Source: Planctomycetia bacterium (GTDB lineage: Bacteria; Planctomycetota; Phycisphaerae; Phycisphaerales; SM1A02). Taken from it: a stretch of DNA of 58,654 nucleotides. The position numbers were made by a program, and so were the translations under genes. This document shows positions 33,389 to 42,062 of this stretch, in pieces. The notes under the pieces were generated by a model. That model saw nothing but the letters and a program-made list of their open reading frames with translations. It did no database searches and was not told the origin of the DNA. Every line of letters starts with the position of its first letter. The stretch's first letter is position 1. The DNA lies in contig SYHM01000181.1 of NCBI GenBank assembly GCA_005799205.1, forward strand, positions 1 to 58,654. The letters run 5' to 3'.

Positions 33389-34609
33389 CTATTTTTCGGC
33401 ACTCAGGCTGTAGATCATTCCCTCTCCATCAGCGCCTCCCTCGGTTCCGCAAATGAACAGTTCGCCATCATTTGACTCGCCAAAGCTCGCTGGAAGAAAC
33501 CGTTTACTGCCTCCTACAACGCGCGGTTGCGAGACGAGTCGCCCATCAACGGCACGGAGCCCCCACATCGTGCCGAAGGCATAGTCGGCGTAGAGGTACA
33601 CACCGACGAGTGATGGGTAGCGCGTCCCTCGATACACATATCCACCAGTCACCGAGACCCCATCGCGACGCGGATACTCAGCGATCGGATCGATGAATCG
33701 CGACGATGCCTCGCTCGTATCAGGCACCCCTTCTGTTGGGTGCGAACCCTCTCGTGGACGCCATCCATAGTTTCCACCCTTCACGACGATGTCGATTTCT
33801 TCGTACAAGTTCTGACCGACATCGCCGGCGTACAGCTCTCCCGTCAAGCGATCGAAACTCATTCGCCAGACGTTGCGCAACCCATACGCGTACACCTCCT
33901 TCGCAGCTTCGGGGGTCGAAACGAATGGATTATCTGCTGGTATTCCATACAGCTTCCCCTCGGAGGGACGATCCACATCGATTCGCAGCACTTTGGCGAG
34001 GAGCGACTTCAGGTTCTGACCATTTCCCCACGGATCATTGCCTGCTCCTCCGTCACCAGTCGAGACATAGAGATACCCGTCACGGCCAAAAAGCACTGTG
34101 CCTCCGTTGTGGTTCCACGCTGGGTCTGCGACTTCGAGCAGCACTGTGAGCGAACTCGGGTCGAACGTGCCGTCGGACCCTTGGGTGATGCGTGCGAGCA
34201 CTTCACGATCGGGGTGTGTGGAGTCCTTCTTCGCGGTGTACCAGATGAATGCGAAGTGATTGACTGCGGCGTCTGGATGAAACGCAAGTGAGAGCAGCCC
34301 CTGTTCATTGAATTTGTCGAAAACTGGTCCAGATGAAAGATCGAGGACCACACGCCCGGCGCTCGATGAATCAGTTGTATCAATCTCGATCACCCGTCCA
34401 GCCTGCTCCACCACATAGAGTCGATCTGCGCGGCCAGGGCACGCAACCACCTGTACAGGTCGCTTCAGCTCGACATTCGCGAATACACGTCGCATGCGAA
34501 CACTCGGAATCGCTGCCGCAGTCCCCTTCTCGCCTTGCGGCGCGGCCTCCTGCGCGCCAATAGCCGAACACGCGAGCGCGACAATCACGAGTGAAGCAGT
34601 CCAATTCAT
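33389..34609 (-). CDS. PQQ-dependent sugar dehydrogenase-like secreted protein
   Basis: A 406-residue soluble glucose/sorbosone dehydrogenase-type beta-propeller. A signal peptide (WTASLVIVALACSAIGAQ) leads the protein. Family landmarks are present: FNEQGLLSLAFHPD, the active-site His in DPAWNHNGGTVLFGRDGYLYVSTGDGG, GLRNVWRMSFD, and YAGDVGQNLYEEIDIV followed by NYGWRPREG. These residues form the PQQ and Ca2+ site in soluble GDH. The protein probably oxidises sugars outside the cell. It is divergent from the DUF1080 gene, another carbohydrate-linked secreted protein, and the two may share regulation. Confidence 0.9.
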   Translation of the reverse strand: MNWTASLVIVALACSAIGAQEAAPQGEKGTAAAIPSVRMRRVFANVELKRPVQVVACPGRADRLYVVEQAGRVIEIDTTDSSSAGRVVLDLSSGPVFDKFNEQGLLSLAFHPDAAVNHFAFIWYTAKKDSTHPDREVLARITQGSDGTFDPSSLTVLLEVADPAWNHNGGTVLFGRDGYLYVSTGDGGAGNDPWGNGQNLKSLLAKVLRIDVDRPSEGKLYGIPADNPFVSTPEAAKEVYAYGLRNVWRMSFDRLTGELYAGDVGQNLYEEIDIVVKGGNYGWRPREGSHPTEGVPDTSEASSRFIDPIAEYPRRDGVSVTGGYVYRGTRYPSLVGVYLYADYAFGTMWGLRAVDGRLVSQPRVVGGSKRFLPASFGESNDGELFICGTEGGADGEGMIYSLSAEK

Positions 34610-34616
34610 TGCAGCG

Positions 34617-34622
34617 ATCCTA
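34617..34622 (-). promoter_or_regulatory. -10-like hexamer TAGGAT, leaderless arrangement
   Basis: TAGGAT on the minus strand lies 7 bases before the ATG at 34609, supporting it over an upstream in-frame codon at 34639. Confidence 0.55.
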
Positions 34623-34661
34623 TGCCGATCGCAGCGCACACGAGTGACGTAACGCAGTGAC

Positions 34662-34667
34662 TATGCT
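34662..34667 (+). promoter_or_regulatory. -10-like hexamer TATGCT, leaderless arrangement
   Basis: TATGCT lies 6 bases before the ATG at 34674. Confidence 0.6.
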
Positions 34668-34673
34668 GAAGCG

Positions 34674-35339
34674 ATGCCACACGTGCTCGTTTGTCTTTGC
34701 GCGCTTTTTCTGCCTCTCTACGGATTCTGGCAGGCTGCGCAGGCTCCGCCGAGCTCGCCCACTCCTCCTGCGCGCTTTCGCCCCCTGTTCGACGGCACCA
34801 CGCTCACGGGATGGGTCGGTGACACCGCCGGATATTCGGTGGTTGACGGAGCGATCGAGGCGGGTGCCTCTGGGACGAATCTTTTTTCCGCTGCAACGTT
34901 CGCTGATTTTCACCTCAAGTTTGAGTTCCAACTGACTCCGGGGGCGAACAACGGAATAGGAATTCGCGCTCCGCTCGAGGGTGACGCGGCCTACGAGGGA
35001 ATGGAGATCCAAGTGCTCGACAATTCATCGAGCAAGTACGCCTCGCTCGCTCCTTGGCAGTACCACGGGTCGATCTATGGAGTGGTTCCTGCGAAACGCG
35101 AACATCTGAAGCCAGTTGGCGAATGGAATCACGAAGAGATCATCGTGGATGGGTCGAAGGTTCGGGTGATACTCAACGGCACACCGATCGTTGATGCTGA
35201 CGTTTCGAAAGCTGCTCACGACGGAACGCCCGATGGCAAGCCCCATCCGGGGCTTCGAAGGCAAGCCGGCCATATCGGATTTCTTGGCCATGGCGATCGG
35301 GTGCGGTTTCGCAAGATCGAGATTGCGGAGTTGCATTGA
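34674..35339 (+). CDS. DUF1080 family secreted protein (3-keto-disaccharide hydrolase-like)
   Basis: A 221-residue jelly-roll protein of the DUF1080 family, which includes 3-keto-disaccharide hydrolases. The signal peptide (VLVCLCALFLPLYGFWQ) is followed by the family entry FRPLFDGTTLTGWVGD, then FADFHLKFEFQLTPGANNGIGIRAP, GMEIQVLDN, and WNHEEIIVDGSKVRVILNG with the terminal GHIGFLGHGDRVRFRKIEI. Every conserved segment is present. The stop overlaps a TTG start of the next gene (TTGA), so the following RNase H-like protein may be co-translated. Confidence 0.92.
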   Translation: MPHVLVCLCALFLPLYGFWQAAQAPPSSPTPPARFRPLFDGTTLTGWVGDTAGYSVVDGAIEAGASGTNLFSAATFADFHLKFEFQLTPGANNGIGIRAPLEGDAAYEGMEIQVLDNSSSKYASLAPWQYHGSIYGVVPAKREHLKPVGEWNHEEIIVDGSKVRVILNGTPIVDADVSKAAHDGTPDGKPHPGLRRQAGHIGFLGHGDRVRFRKIEIAELH

Positions 35340-36145
35340 GCGCGGATGGTGCTGAGGGACGACTACGAGCGGCGCTCATGCGGCTCGAACGCCCACTCGC
35401 CCAAGCGGGGTTTCTGATCGGAGATGTTCGGGTGCTTGACCAAGGGGCGTGGGGACGTCTCGATGCAGCGCTCGAAGGAACTGCGCTCTCTGGAAAACTG
35501 CAGGTACACCTCAACAAGAAGGGCGACATCAGCATCGTCCCTCAGGGGAACGCCGCGTACTCGATTCGCAAGGCGCTCGAGAGCGAACCGATCACGCTTG
35601 CGCCGACAGCGTCACCGCCATTGACCGCTTCGAATGCACGCTCACTCGTGGCGCGAGAGATTTCGAGCGCACGATCACAATCTGCTCAGCCCACTCGCTC
35701 GACGGCTCGCGGAATGCCTGGCGAACTCGTCGTCGATTGCTCGAAGTATGGCAAGTCGCTCATCGGTCCGACCGAGTGGCGTGGCGTCGTGCATTCGGCA
35801 TCCCATGGGTGGCGCGAGGTCTTCCACAGCCCGCTCTACGAACGCGGGCACAACAATCTTGGCGAGTTTCTCGCGATCATTGATGCGTGCACTCGAATCG
35901 AGCGCCGTGAGATCGAATGCGCGTCACTCTGGAGCGACTCGAAGACAGCCCTCAGCTGGTTCCGAACCGGCATCATCAAGACAACGCTCGATGTAGAGGC
36001 GGTGTGCGATCCTCTTTTTGTTGAGGCGGTGCGACAAGCGCAGCAGTGGCTCGAGCAGTCGGACAGGCGCGCGTGGATGAAACTCTTCTCGCGCTGGGAC
36101 GTGACCGTGCGCGGCGAGAACCCCGCCGACTTTGGGCGAAAGTGA
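35336..36145 (+). CDS. RNase HI family protein with extra N-terminal domain
   Basis: A 269-residue protein (TTG start; ATG 35378 is an alternative). Residues 130-269 form an RNase HI fold with the complete catalytic set D134 (LVVDCSK), E177 (NNLGEFLAI), D201 (LWSDSKTA) and D265 (ENPADFG). Spacings of 43, 24 and 64 residues closely match E. coli RNase HI (38, 22, 64). It resembles the bacterial group with WRGV and NNxGEFLAI motifs. The N-terminal 90 residues form a separate small domain, with KLQVHLNKKGDISIVPQGN looking like a beta hairpin; it is not the usual viroplasmin domain. Expected role is removing RNA from RNA-DNA hybrids. Confidence 0.78.
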   Translation: MSADGAEGRLRAALMRLERPLAQAGFLIGDVRVLDQGAWGRLDAALEGTALSGKLQVHLNKKGDISIVPQGNAAYSIRKALESEPITLAPTASPPLTASNARSLVAREISSARSQSAQPTRSTARGMPGELVVDCSKYGKSLIGPTEWRGVVHSASHGWREVFHSPLYERGHNNLGEFLAIIDACTRIERREIECASLWSDSKTALSWFRTGIIKTTLDVEAVCDPLFVEAVRQAQQWLEQSDRRAWMKLFSRWDVTVRGENPADFGRK

Positions 36146-36150
36146 TCCCT

Positions 36151-37686
36151 TTACCCAGTTGGCGGGGCAACCGCGGCGCTGATGCGCGAGGCAAGATCGG
36201 CATGTGGAATCGTGAGGAAGACTCGGCCGAGTTCTGGATCGAAGTGTGATCCGAGGCACCGCTCAATCTCGAGCAGAACTTCCTGAATCGAGCGCGCGGG
36301 CCGATAAAACCGTGCACTGGTCATTGCATCGAAACAGTCAGCGATACAAAGCACGCGTCCGAGCTGTGAGATTTGATCGCCCTTCAGGTTGTTGGGATAC
36401 CCCTTGCCATCCCACCGTTCGTGATGCTCGAGAACGCCTGGAAGCACCTCGCGCATCTGCGGGATGTCGCGCAGGATCATGTGTCCAGTTGCGGGGTGTT
36501 CGCGGATACGCGCAAACTCGTGAGGCTCAAGGTGTGTCGGTTTTCGCAAGATCTCTTCAGGGACGCCAATCTTTCCGATGTCATGAACAAGTCCGCATAC
36601 GCGTGCTTGTTCAACATGTTCATGCGATAGATTCGCTGCGCGGGCGAGCAGCGCCGCGAATTCGCTGACGCGGTCAGAGTGGCCCCGGGTGTACGGGTCC
36701 TTCGCGTCGATGGCGGCAATCAGTGCCCGCATGGTTCCGCCAAACATCTGCTGTTGTTCGAGATCAAAGCGCTGTTGCATCTTGCCGCGCGCGATGTTCG
36801 AGAGCGACAGTCCTGTCAATCGAGCGACGGCAGCGGCAAACCCTGCCGCTTCAAGGTCGCGCGCCTCATCGCTCCCTCCTGCGCGATTATCGAGGTAGAT
36901 CCAGCCGAAAAACATCGTTCCTGCCTCAACGGGCACGCAAATCGCTTGCCGAATTGACAGCGACTCGAGACTTGCCGCGAGCGTTGCGCCTGGAGAGGCG
37001 CCGCTCTGATGCACATAGATGCCATGGCGCGCGCGCTTGAGCAGGCTGCGGCTGACCTGCAACTCACCTCGAGCCCCTGAGATCGCGCCAGTTTCTGCGA
37101 CCACCTCAATCAATCCAGTCTCGCTTGACTGACGCAGAAAGGCGACATTCACAAATCCAGTTGCCGACGAGAGAGCCTCGACGGCCGCTTGCCCAACGGA
37201 CACTTCATCTTCGGCCATCGCGATTTCTTCGCTGACTGCCAAGAGACGCACGAGCAATCCTTGGGCAAAGTCGGCTGGAGACTGAACCTCGGCGAGCGCG
37301 ACGAACTCTTCTGAAGTCTCTGGCTCGTTCACGATGGTCTGCGAACCCTCGGCGATCGTTCGATCAGTCGAAGGGCCTTCGACTTGAAATCGCCACGGGC
37401 GAATCTCGAGACTATCGGCGTGATAGAGGCGCACCTCACGGTGCTGGGTCAATTTGACGCCATTGAGATACGTTCCAGAGGTCGAACCACAGTCGCGAAT
37501 GCGCCAGTGCCCGCCGTCCTTTCCCACTCCAGGAGCCCAGTGAATCTCGGCGTGCAGTCGCGAAACCTGTCGCTGCGTGAGATGCACCCCGCACTCGGCG
37601 CTGCGACCGATCGTGATCACCCGAGGTGGAACGAGCTGCACTTCGAGATCTCCGTCGACTGAATTCCCGAGGAGTCTCCAAGGCAT
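36151..37686 (-). CDS. FHA-GAF-HD-GYP signalling protein
   Basis: A 511-residue cytoplasmic protein with three modules. The FHA domain (about 20-100) has GRSAECGVHL, SRLHAE and NGVKL, which bind phosphothreonine. A GAF-like domain spans about 140-295. The HD-GYP domain (320-495) has RGHSDRV (H336), HDIGKIGVP (H368 D369), HHERWDGKGYP (GYP at 429-431) and ADCFDAMTS. HD-GYP proteins usually hydrolyse cyclic di-GMP. The FHA domain suggests that a Ser/Thr kinase feeds this protein. Its end faces the RNase HI gene with 5 bases between. CATAAT 7 bases before the ATG supports the start. Confidence 0.9.
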   Translation of the reverse strand: MPWRLLGNSVDGDLEVQLVPPRVITIGRSAECGVHLTQRQVSRLHAEIHWAPGVGKDGGHWRIRDCGSTSGTYLNGVKLTQHREVRLYHADSLEIRPWRFQVEGPSTDRTIAEGSQTIVNEPETSEEFVALAEVQSPADFAQGLLVRLLAVSEEIAMAEDEVSVGQAAVEALSSATGFVNVAFLRQSSETGLIEVVAETGAISGARGELQVSRSLLKRARHGIYVHQSGASPGATLAASLESLSIRQAICVPVEAGTMFFGWIYLDNRAGGSDEARDLEAAGFAAAVARLTGLSLSNIARGKMQQRFDLEQQQMFGGTMRALIAAIDAKDPYTRGHSDRVSEFAALLARAANLSHEHVEQARVCGLVHDIGKIGVPEEILRKPTHLEPHEFARIREHPATGHMILRDIPQMREVLPGVLEHHERWDGKGYPNNLKGDQISQLGRVLCIADCFDAMTSARFYRPARSIQEVLLEIERCLGSHFDPELGRVFLTIPHADLASRISAAVAPPTG

Positions 37687-37693
37687 GAGGTTG

Positions 37694-37699
37694 ATTATG
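37694..37699 (-). promoter_or_regulatory. -10-like hexamer CATAAT, leaderless arrangement
   Basis: CATAAT on the minus strand lies 7 bases before the ATG at 37686. Five of six bases match TATAAT. Confidence 0.5.
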
Positions 37700-37742
37700 C
37701 CATGCGCGCCGTGACTGCGTCCACCCCTCGGAGACGGCCGTC

Positions 37743-37756
37743 CCCCGAAGGCGGGG
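37743..37756 (-). terminator. GC-rich hairpin directly after the pseudopilin stop
   Basis: CCCCG, a 4-base loop and CGGGG form a perfect 5-base stem touching the stop codon, followed by the 10-base palindrome GACGGCCGTC (37733-37742). No T run follows, so termination is only a possibility. Confidence 0.3.
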
Positions 37757-38572
37757 TCAGTAGGAAGCGGTTCCCTTGGGATTCCAGATCAACTTCGGCT
37801 TGTTCCAGTCGCCCAGCGGCTGCCCTGGATCGCGACTTCCCTGCATCGAACGGGTCGCAAGATCTGTCAGAACATGCGCGACGTGGCCATCGGCAAACGC
37901 GATGTGCCCTCCATCAAAATGGCGATTCGCAAACCCGCGCCAGTCTGACTGATTCACCGAAAGGTCCTGGCCAAAATAGGGATCGCTCGCCGGAAGTTCA
38001 TCCGCCCGACTGCGCAGCTCAAACATCAACACCGTCGCTGCACTGTCTGGGATCATCGCCATTGTGATCACCTTCTTCGGTTCGGCGACGAGATCGGCTG
38101 CAACCACATCATTCAGCCTCGTGTTCGGAACATAGTTGAAGCAGAATGAGCCCGCGCCGAAATCCCAGGGCGCCTCAGGGTTTGCAGCCGCACCCGGATC
38201 GATGAACAGCGATCGCATGGGTGGGATTGGAATCTCGTCTTGACCACTCAGGCTCATCGAGACGATTTCGCTGTATGGCTTCTCACCCGCAAGTTCGGCC
38301 ACCGCGTTGGCCCAGTACGTCTTCTCGGCGAGGTTCGTTGCCATATCCGAGACCGCTTGCATCCCCTCCCACGGCAAACGCTCCTTGTGCGTTGACGTGT
38401 AGTTAATGGTTGCCGCGCCCCACTGTTTCAAATTGGCCTGACTTCCAGTCGCGTTGCTCGCCTTTCGAGCGGCGGCGATTCCAGGAACGAGCAGTCCAAT
38501 GAGCAGCGCGATGATGCCAACCACCACGAGAATCTCGACGAGCGTGAAGGCTCTTGGGGCAGTTGACTTCAT
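37757..38572 (-). CDS. Prepilin-type pseudopilin with H-x9-DG C-terminal motif
   Basis: A 271-residue type II secretion/type IV pilin-like protein. The prepilin signal is RAFTLVEILVVVGIIALLIGLL: cleavage before F, a Glu five residues into the mature chain and a hydrophobic helix. The mature domain ends with HFDGGHIAFADGHV, an exact H-x9-DG pattern, the hallmark of planctomycete DUF1559-like pseudopilins. Planctomycete genomes carry many of these; their role on the cell surface is not settled. TAGGAT 6 bases before the ATG supports the start. No peptidase or assembly genes are nearby. Confidence 0.88.
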   Translation of the reverse strand: MKSTAPRAFTLVEILVVVGIIALLIGLLVPGIAAARKASNATGSQANLKQWGAATINYTSTHKERLPWEGMQAVSDMATNLAEKTYWANAVAELAGEKPYSEIVSMSLSGQDEIPIPPMRSLFIDPGAAANPEAPWDFGAGSFCFNYVPNTRLNDVVAADLVAEPKKVITMAMIPDSAATVLMFELRSRADELPASDPYFGQDLSVNQSDWRGFANRHFDGGHIAFADGHVAHVLTDLATRSMQGSRDPGQPLGDWNKPKLIWNPKGTASY

Positions 38573-38578
38573 GGTTCA

Positions 38579-38584
38579 ATCCTA
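38579..38584 (-). promoter_or_regulatory. -10-like hexamer TAGGAT, leaderless arrangement
   Basis: TAGGAT on the minus strand lies 6 bases before the ATG at 38572. TGGACT, 16 bases further upstream, may be the -35. Confidence 0.55.
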
Positions 38585-38615
38585 GCTCGCTCGACTCCAA
38601 AGTCCACGAGCTGGA

Positions 38616-40577
38616 TCAGCCTTCTTGTGTGAGACCTTCGGTCTCACTCGACGCTCCCGCGGCGTGGTCGGCGCTGACAAGCGACTCCCGATATCCGCTC
38701 ACGAGCTGCTCGAGCATCGCCCGAACCGCTCCTACATCGTGTTGATCGAGCGCTGCTTCGAGTCGGTCCACGCTTGGTTCGAGCGCCTCCCACGGGATAA
38801 ACCGCTCGTTTGCCCGAAGAATCGATGGGTGCTCAGTCGGTCCACAGTTATCTCCAATGAGCAACTCTTCGAAGAGCTTTTCGCCAGGCCGAAGACCAGT
38901 CGTTTGAATCTCGATATCTCCGTCGGGGTGATCGGCGCTCTTTTCGCGATATCCCGCAAGCCGAATCATGTTCCGCGCAAGGTCGATGATCTTGACGGGC
39001 TCACCCATATCGAGCACAAACACTTCACCGCCCTCCCCCATCGCGCCAGCCTGAATCACGAGCGATGAGGCCTCGGGGATCGTCATGAAGTAACGAGTGA
39101 TATCGGGATGAGTCAGCGTGACTGGACCACCTCGGCGAATCTGGTCGGTAAACAGGGGCACAACAGATCCGCTCGACGCGAGCACATTGCCGAACCGAAC
39201 CATCACGAAGCGCGTCTTTCGCACTGGCTTTGCGTGAAAGCTCCGTGCACTCGCTTGGCCTCGCCCGTGCTCTGCGAGTGCTTGCAGGCACTTCTCGGCA
39301 AGCCGCTTGCTCGCTCCCATCACGCTGGTGGGGCGTACTGCTTTGTCCGTCGAGATGAGCACAAACGACTTCACCCCAAGTTGCTGCGCGACCTGCGCGA
39401 CACGAAGCGTTCCGATGACATTGACTGCGACCCCCTCGACCTCGTTCGCTTCGACGATGGGAACATGCTTGTACGCCGCTGCGTGGTAAATCGTCTCGAT
39501 CTTGTGATCCCGGACAACTTGCTCGAGCCGCACCCGATCAAGAACCGACGCGAGCACCGCGACGATTTGAACTCCGCTCGCTTCACCCACAAGCCGTCGC
39601 AGTTCGTTCTCAATTGTGTACAGGTTCAGTTCGCAGCTATCGAGCACGACGATCCGACGCGGACCCTGTCGCAGCACTTGTCGAGCAATCTCGGACCCAA
39701 TTGAACCACCCGCCCCTGTGACAAGTACGTTCGACCCGCTGATATTGCGCGCAAGGAGTTCGGACCGCGGCTCGACTGGAGTTCTCCCCAAGAGATCCTC
39801 GATCTTGATAGCCCGCACAGCGTCCGTTCGCGCCGTCCCCTCAGCAATCTCGCTGAGCGTTGGAACGAGCATGACGCGAAATCCAAGTGCTGAGAGTTCT
39901 TGAAACGCCTCTCGGCGCCGCCGGCGGCAGGACTCTGGAAGCGCGAGCAGAATCGTGTCGACGCGCAACCTGTTCGCGATCGAACGGATCTCGGCGGCGG
40001 GATACACACGCAAACTCCGAATCTCGGTTCCGACACGCTCAGGGTCATCATCGACGAATGCGACGATCATTGAGCGTTGATCCTGCGCGAGCATCGAGAC
40101 CAACCCAGCTCCAACATCTCCAGCTCCGTACACGATCATGCGAGATGCCTTCCCTGCCGATGCCCTTCGCAGCACAAATCGAGCCACTGCTCGCGAAGTG
40201 CCGATTCCAATCAGTGCGGCCATCCAGAATCCCACGAGTGCCGAACGCGGCAGTCCCTGCGCTCGGTCGGTCATGAGTGCAAAGAATGCAATCAACAGAA
40301 CTGTCGCCGTCACTGCACCAGCAACGCGCAGCGCGAATCGCAGTCCGACATATCGGGTGATCTCTCGGTAAAGCCCCGCGCCAAAGCAACACATCACTCC
40401 CACGACCGCTGAGCTCGCGCAGAGCCACATCAACGAGTTTCCTGGCAGTTGTGGCCACCAACTCTCGAGTCGGGTGGCGAGCGCGAGCCACATCGCCGCA
40501 ACGAAGCAGAGGCCGTCAACCGCGAGTGCGAGAACTTGCTTCCCCCGGCGAGGAATTCGATCGAGCGACGAATTCAT
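38616..40577 (-). CDS. Membrane-bound nucleotide-sugar epimerase/4,6-dehydratase (CapD/FlaA1/WbpM type)
   Basis: A 653-residue protein of surface-polysaccharide synthesis. About four hydrophobic segments occupy residues 15-135. A first Rossmann-like region (about 145-270) starts with RMIVYGAGDVGAGLVSML. The catalytic SDR domain (about 285-590) has NVLVTGAGGSIGSEIARQVL, YHAAAYKHVPI, STDKAVRPTSVMGASKR, where the usual catalytic YxxxK is replaced by MxxxK as in WbpM-type enzymes, and FGNVLASSGSVVPLF. The C-terminal tail is about 60 residues. It probably converts UDP-GlcNAc to a 4-keto-6-deoxy sugar. Start ATG 40577 is chosen because TACGCT is 6 bases upstream. Confidence 0.9.
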   Translation of the reverse strand: MNSSLDRIPRRGKQVLALAVDGLCFVAAMWLALATRLESWWPQLPGNSLMWLCASSAVVGVMCCFGAGLYREITRYVGLRFALRVAGAVTATVLLIAFFALMTDRAQGLPRSALVGFWMAALIGIGTSRAVARFVLRRASAGKASRMIVYGAGDVGAGLVSMLAQDQRSMIVAFVDDDPERVGTEIRSLRVYPAAEIRSIANRLRVDTILLALPESCRRRRREAFQELSALGFRVMLVPTLSEIAEGTARTDAVRAIKIEDLLGRTPVEPRSELLARNISGSNVLVTGAGGSIGSEIARQVLRQGPRRIVVLDSCELNLYTIENELRRLVGEASGVQIVAVLASVLDRVRLEQVVRDHKIETIYHAAAYKHVPIVEANEVEGVAVNVIGTLRVAQVAQQLGVKSFVLISTDKAVRPTSVMGASKRLAEKCLQALAEHGRGQASARSFHAKPVRKTRFVMVRFGNVLASSGSVVPLFTDQIRRGGPVTLTHPDITRYFMTIPEASSLVIQAGAMGEGGEVFVLDMGEPVKIIDLARNMIRLAGYREKSADHPDGDIEIQTTGLRPGEKLFEELLIGDNCGPTEHPSILRANERFIPWEALEPSVDRLEAALDQHDVGAVRAMLEQLVSGYRESLVSADHAAGASSETEGLTQEG

Positions 40578-40583
40578 CCACGC

Positions 40584-40589
40584 AGCGTA
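40584..40589 (-). promoter_or_regulatory. -10-like hexamer TACGCT, leaderless arrangement
   Basis: TACGCT on the minus strand lies 6 bases before the ATG at 40577, favouring this start over the upstream GTG at 40610. Confidence 0.5.
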
Positions 40590-40677
40590 GTCGATGCTTC
40601 GAGCGAACACGAGAGAAAACTGCCCGATTCCACTTGACCGATAAGTGGCGACACCATCTCACTCACCATTTCAACAG

Positions 40678-40761
40678 TAGGCCCGCCGGGACTTGAACCC
40701 GGATGAGGGTGAACTCTGCGGATTTTAAGTCCGCTGCGTCTGCCAATTCCGCCACAGGCCT
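40678..40761 (-). tRNA. tRNA-Leu (anticodon UAA)
   Basis: An 84-base class II tRNA. The acceptor stem AGGCCTG pairs with CGGGCCT (one G-U pair). The anticodon stem GCGGA/TCCGC encloses CTTAAAA, giving UAA. A long variable arm with a GAG/CTC stem and the T arm CCGGG/CCCGG with TTCAAGT complete the fold. CCA is not encoded. Confidence 0.95.
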
Positions 40762-40847
40762 GTGCGCATTCCGTCGCGGCGATGCGTGTGATTCACTGAT
40801 GAGCGTATCCCAAGTGCGAATGAGCGCGCGAAACTCTGTCACCAAAC

Positions 40848-40853
40848 TATCCT
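40848..40853 (+). promoter_or_regulatory. -10-like hexamer TATCCT, leaderless arrangement
   Basis: TATCCT lies 6 bases before the ATG at 40860. Confidence 0.55.
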
Positions 40854-40859
40854 CAATCG

Positions 40860-42032
40860 ATGCCCTCGTCGGATCGTTCGCCGCCTCTTACTGGGATCAC
40901 GGTAATCGATCTAGGACGAGTTCTCGCAGCTCCATTTGCGACTTCAGTGCTTGCGTCACTCGGGGCGCGTGTCATCAAGGTTGAACGGCCAGGGCGCGGC
41001 GACGATGCGCGTGCATTCGGCCCACATCACAAGGGAAGGAGCCTCTATTTCACCAGCGTCAACTGCGATAAAGAATCGATTGCCCTCGACCTGACGAACG
41101 ATGGCGACCGGCAAGTGTTCGAAGCACTGCTGAGCGGCGCCGATGTGATGGTGGAGAACTTCGCTCCTGGCGTCATGGCAGCGTTTGGATACAACTGGGA
41201 AACCCTTCACGCGCGCTGGCCCCGATTGATCTACGGAGCCCTCTCAGGATTCGGTCAAAGCGGACCGCTCTCGTCGGCGCCAGCCTACGACATCATCGTG
41301 CAGGCGCTCAGCGGGATGATGGATTTGACTGGGACTCCCGGCGGTCCCCCAGTGCGGGTTGGCGTTTCGATGGGAGACCTGGTCGCGGGCCTTTACATGG
41401 CACTCGGTGTCGTGAGCGCGATCCACAAACGATCAGCCACTGGATCTGGATGCCTCATCGATGTGGCGATGCTCGATTGCCAGATCGCCTTCCTCGAGGC
41501 GGCTGTCACGACCTTCACCACGACACGCGTCTCACCGAGGGCGCTAGGGACACGACATCCGTCGATCGCCCCCTTTCAGGCATTCCACTGCAACGATGCA
41601 TGGATCGTCATCGCCTGCGGGAACGACAACCTCTTCAAGACACTCTGCGATGCAATCGGCCGAGATGACCTCGCGCGCGCGCCTCGGTTCGAGACCAACG
41701 CAGCTCGAATCGCGGCAGTCGATCAACTCGATGCGCAACTCACGGCGACACTGGCGACGCGCACCGCCGAAGAGTGGGTCGAAGTACTCACAGCTGCAGG
41801 GGTGCCATGCGCTGCGATCCAGTCGATCGAACAGATGGTGGCGATGCCGCAGGTCGCCGCTCGAGGGATGATCGTGCCGGTTGATGATCCAGAGCTCCCC
41901 GCGACGTGTGTCCCAGGCAACCCGATCAGATTCAGTTCGGTCACGCCCCGAAGTTCGCGCAAGCGCGCTCCGACCCTCGATGGCGATCGGGCGGCGATCC
42001 TGCAAGAACTCGCTCATCGTCTGGGCGGTTGA
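40860..42032 (+). CDS. Class III CoA-transferase (CaiB/BaiF family)
   Basis: A 390-residue family III CoA-transferase that moves CoA between carboxylic acids through a covalent Asp intermediate. The opening GITVIDLGRVLAAPFATSVLASLGARVIKVERPG is typical, as are GRSLYFTSVNCDKESIALDL and the nucleophile Asp in PAYDIIVQALSGMM. The C-terminal part includes GVPCAAIQSIEQMVAMPQVAARGM. The substrate could be a formyl-, succinyl- or carnitine-type CoA acid; with no linked pathway genes no choice can be made. The gene stands alone between tRNA-Leu and small unknown genes. Confidence 0.9.
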   Translation: MPSSDRSPPLTGITVIDLGRVLAAPFATSVLASLGARVIKVERPGRGDDARAFGPHHKGRSLYFTSVNCDKESIALDLTNDGDRQVFEALLSGADVMVENFAPGVMAAFGYNWETLHARWPRLIYGALSGFGQSGPLSSAPAYDIIVQALSGMMDLTGTPGGPPVRVGVSMGDLVAGLYMALGVVSAIHKRSATGSGCLIDVAMLDCQIAFLEAAVTTFTTTRVSPRALGTRHPSIAPFQAFHCNDAWIVIACGNDNLFKTLCDAIGRDDLARAPRFETNAARIAAVDQLDAQLTATLATRTAEEWVEVLTAAGVPCAAIQSIEQMVAMPQVAARGMIVPVDDPELPATCVPGNPIRFSSVTPRSSRKRAPTLDGDRAAILQELAHRLGG

Positions 42033-42056
42033 GAATCCACTCGCCACTCGTAAACT
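42029..42056 (+). promoter_or_regulatory. Promoter with -35 TTGAGA and -10 TAAACT, leaderless arrangement
   Basis: TTGAGA (42029-42034) and TAAACT (42051-42056) have a 16-base spacer. The -10 is 6 bases before the ATG at 42063. This is the best -35 among the leaderless genes. Confidence 0.6.
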
Positions 42057-42062
42057 CATGCC

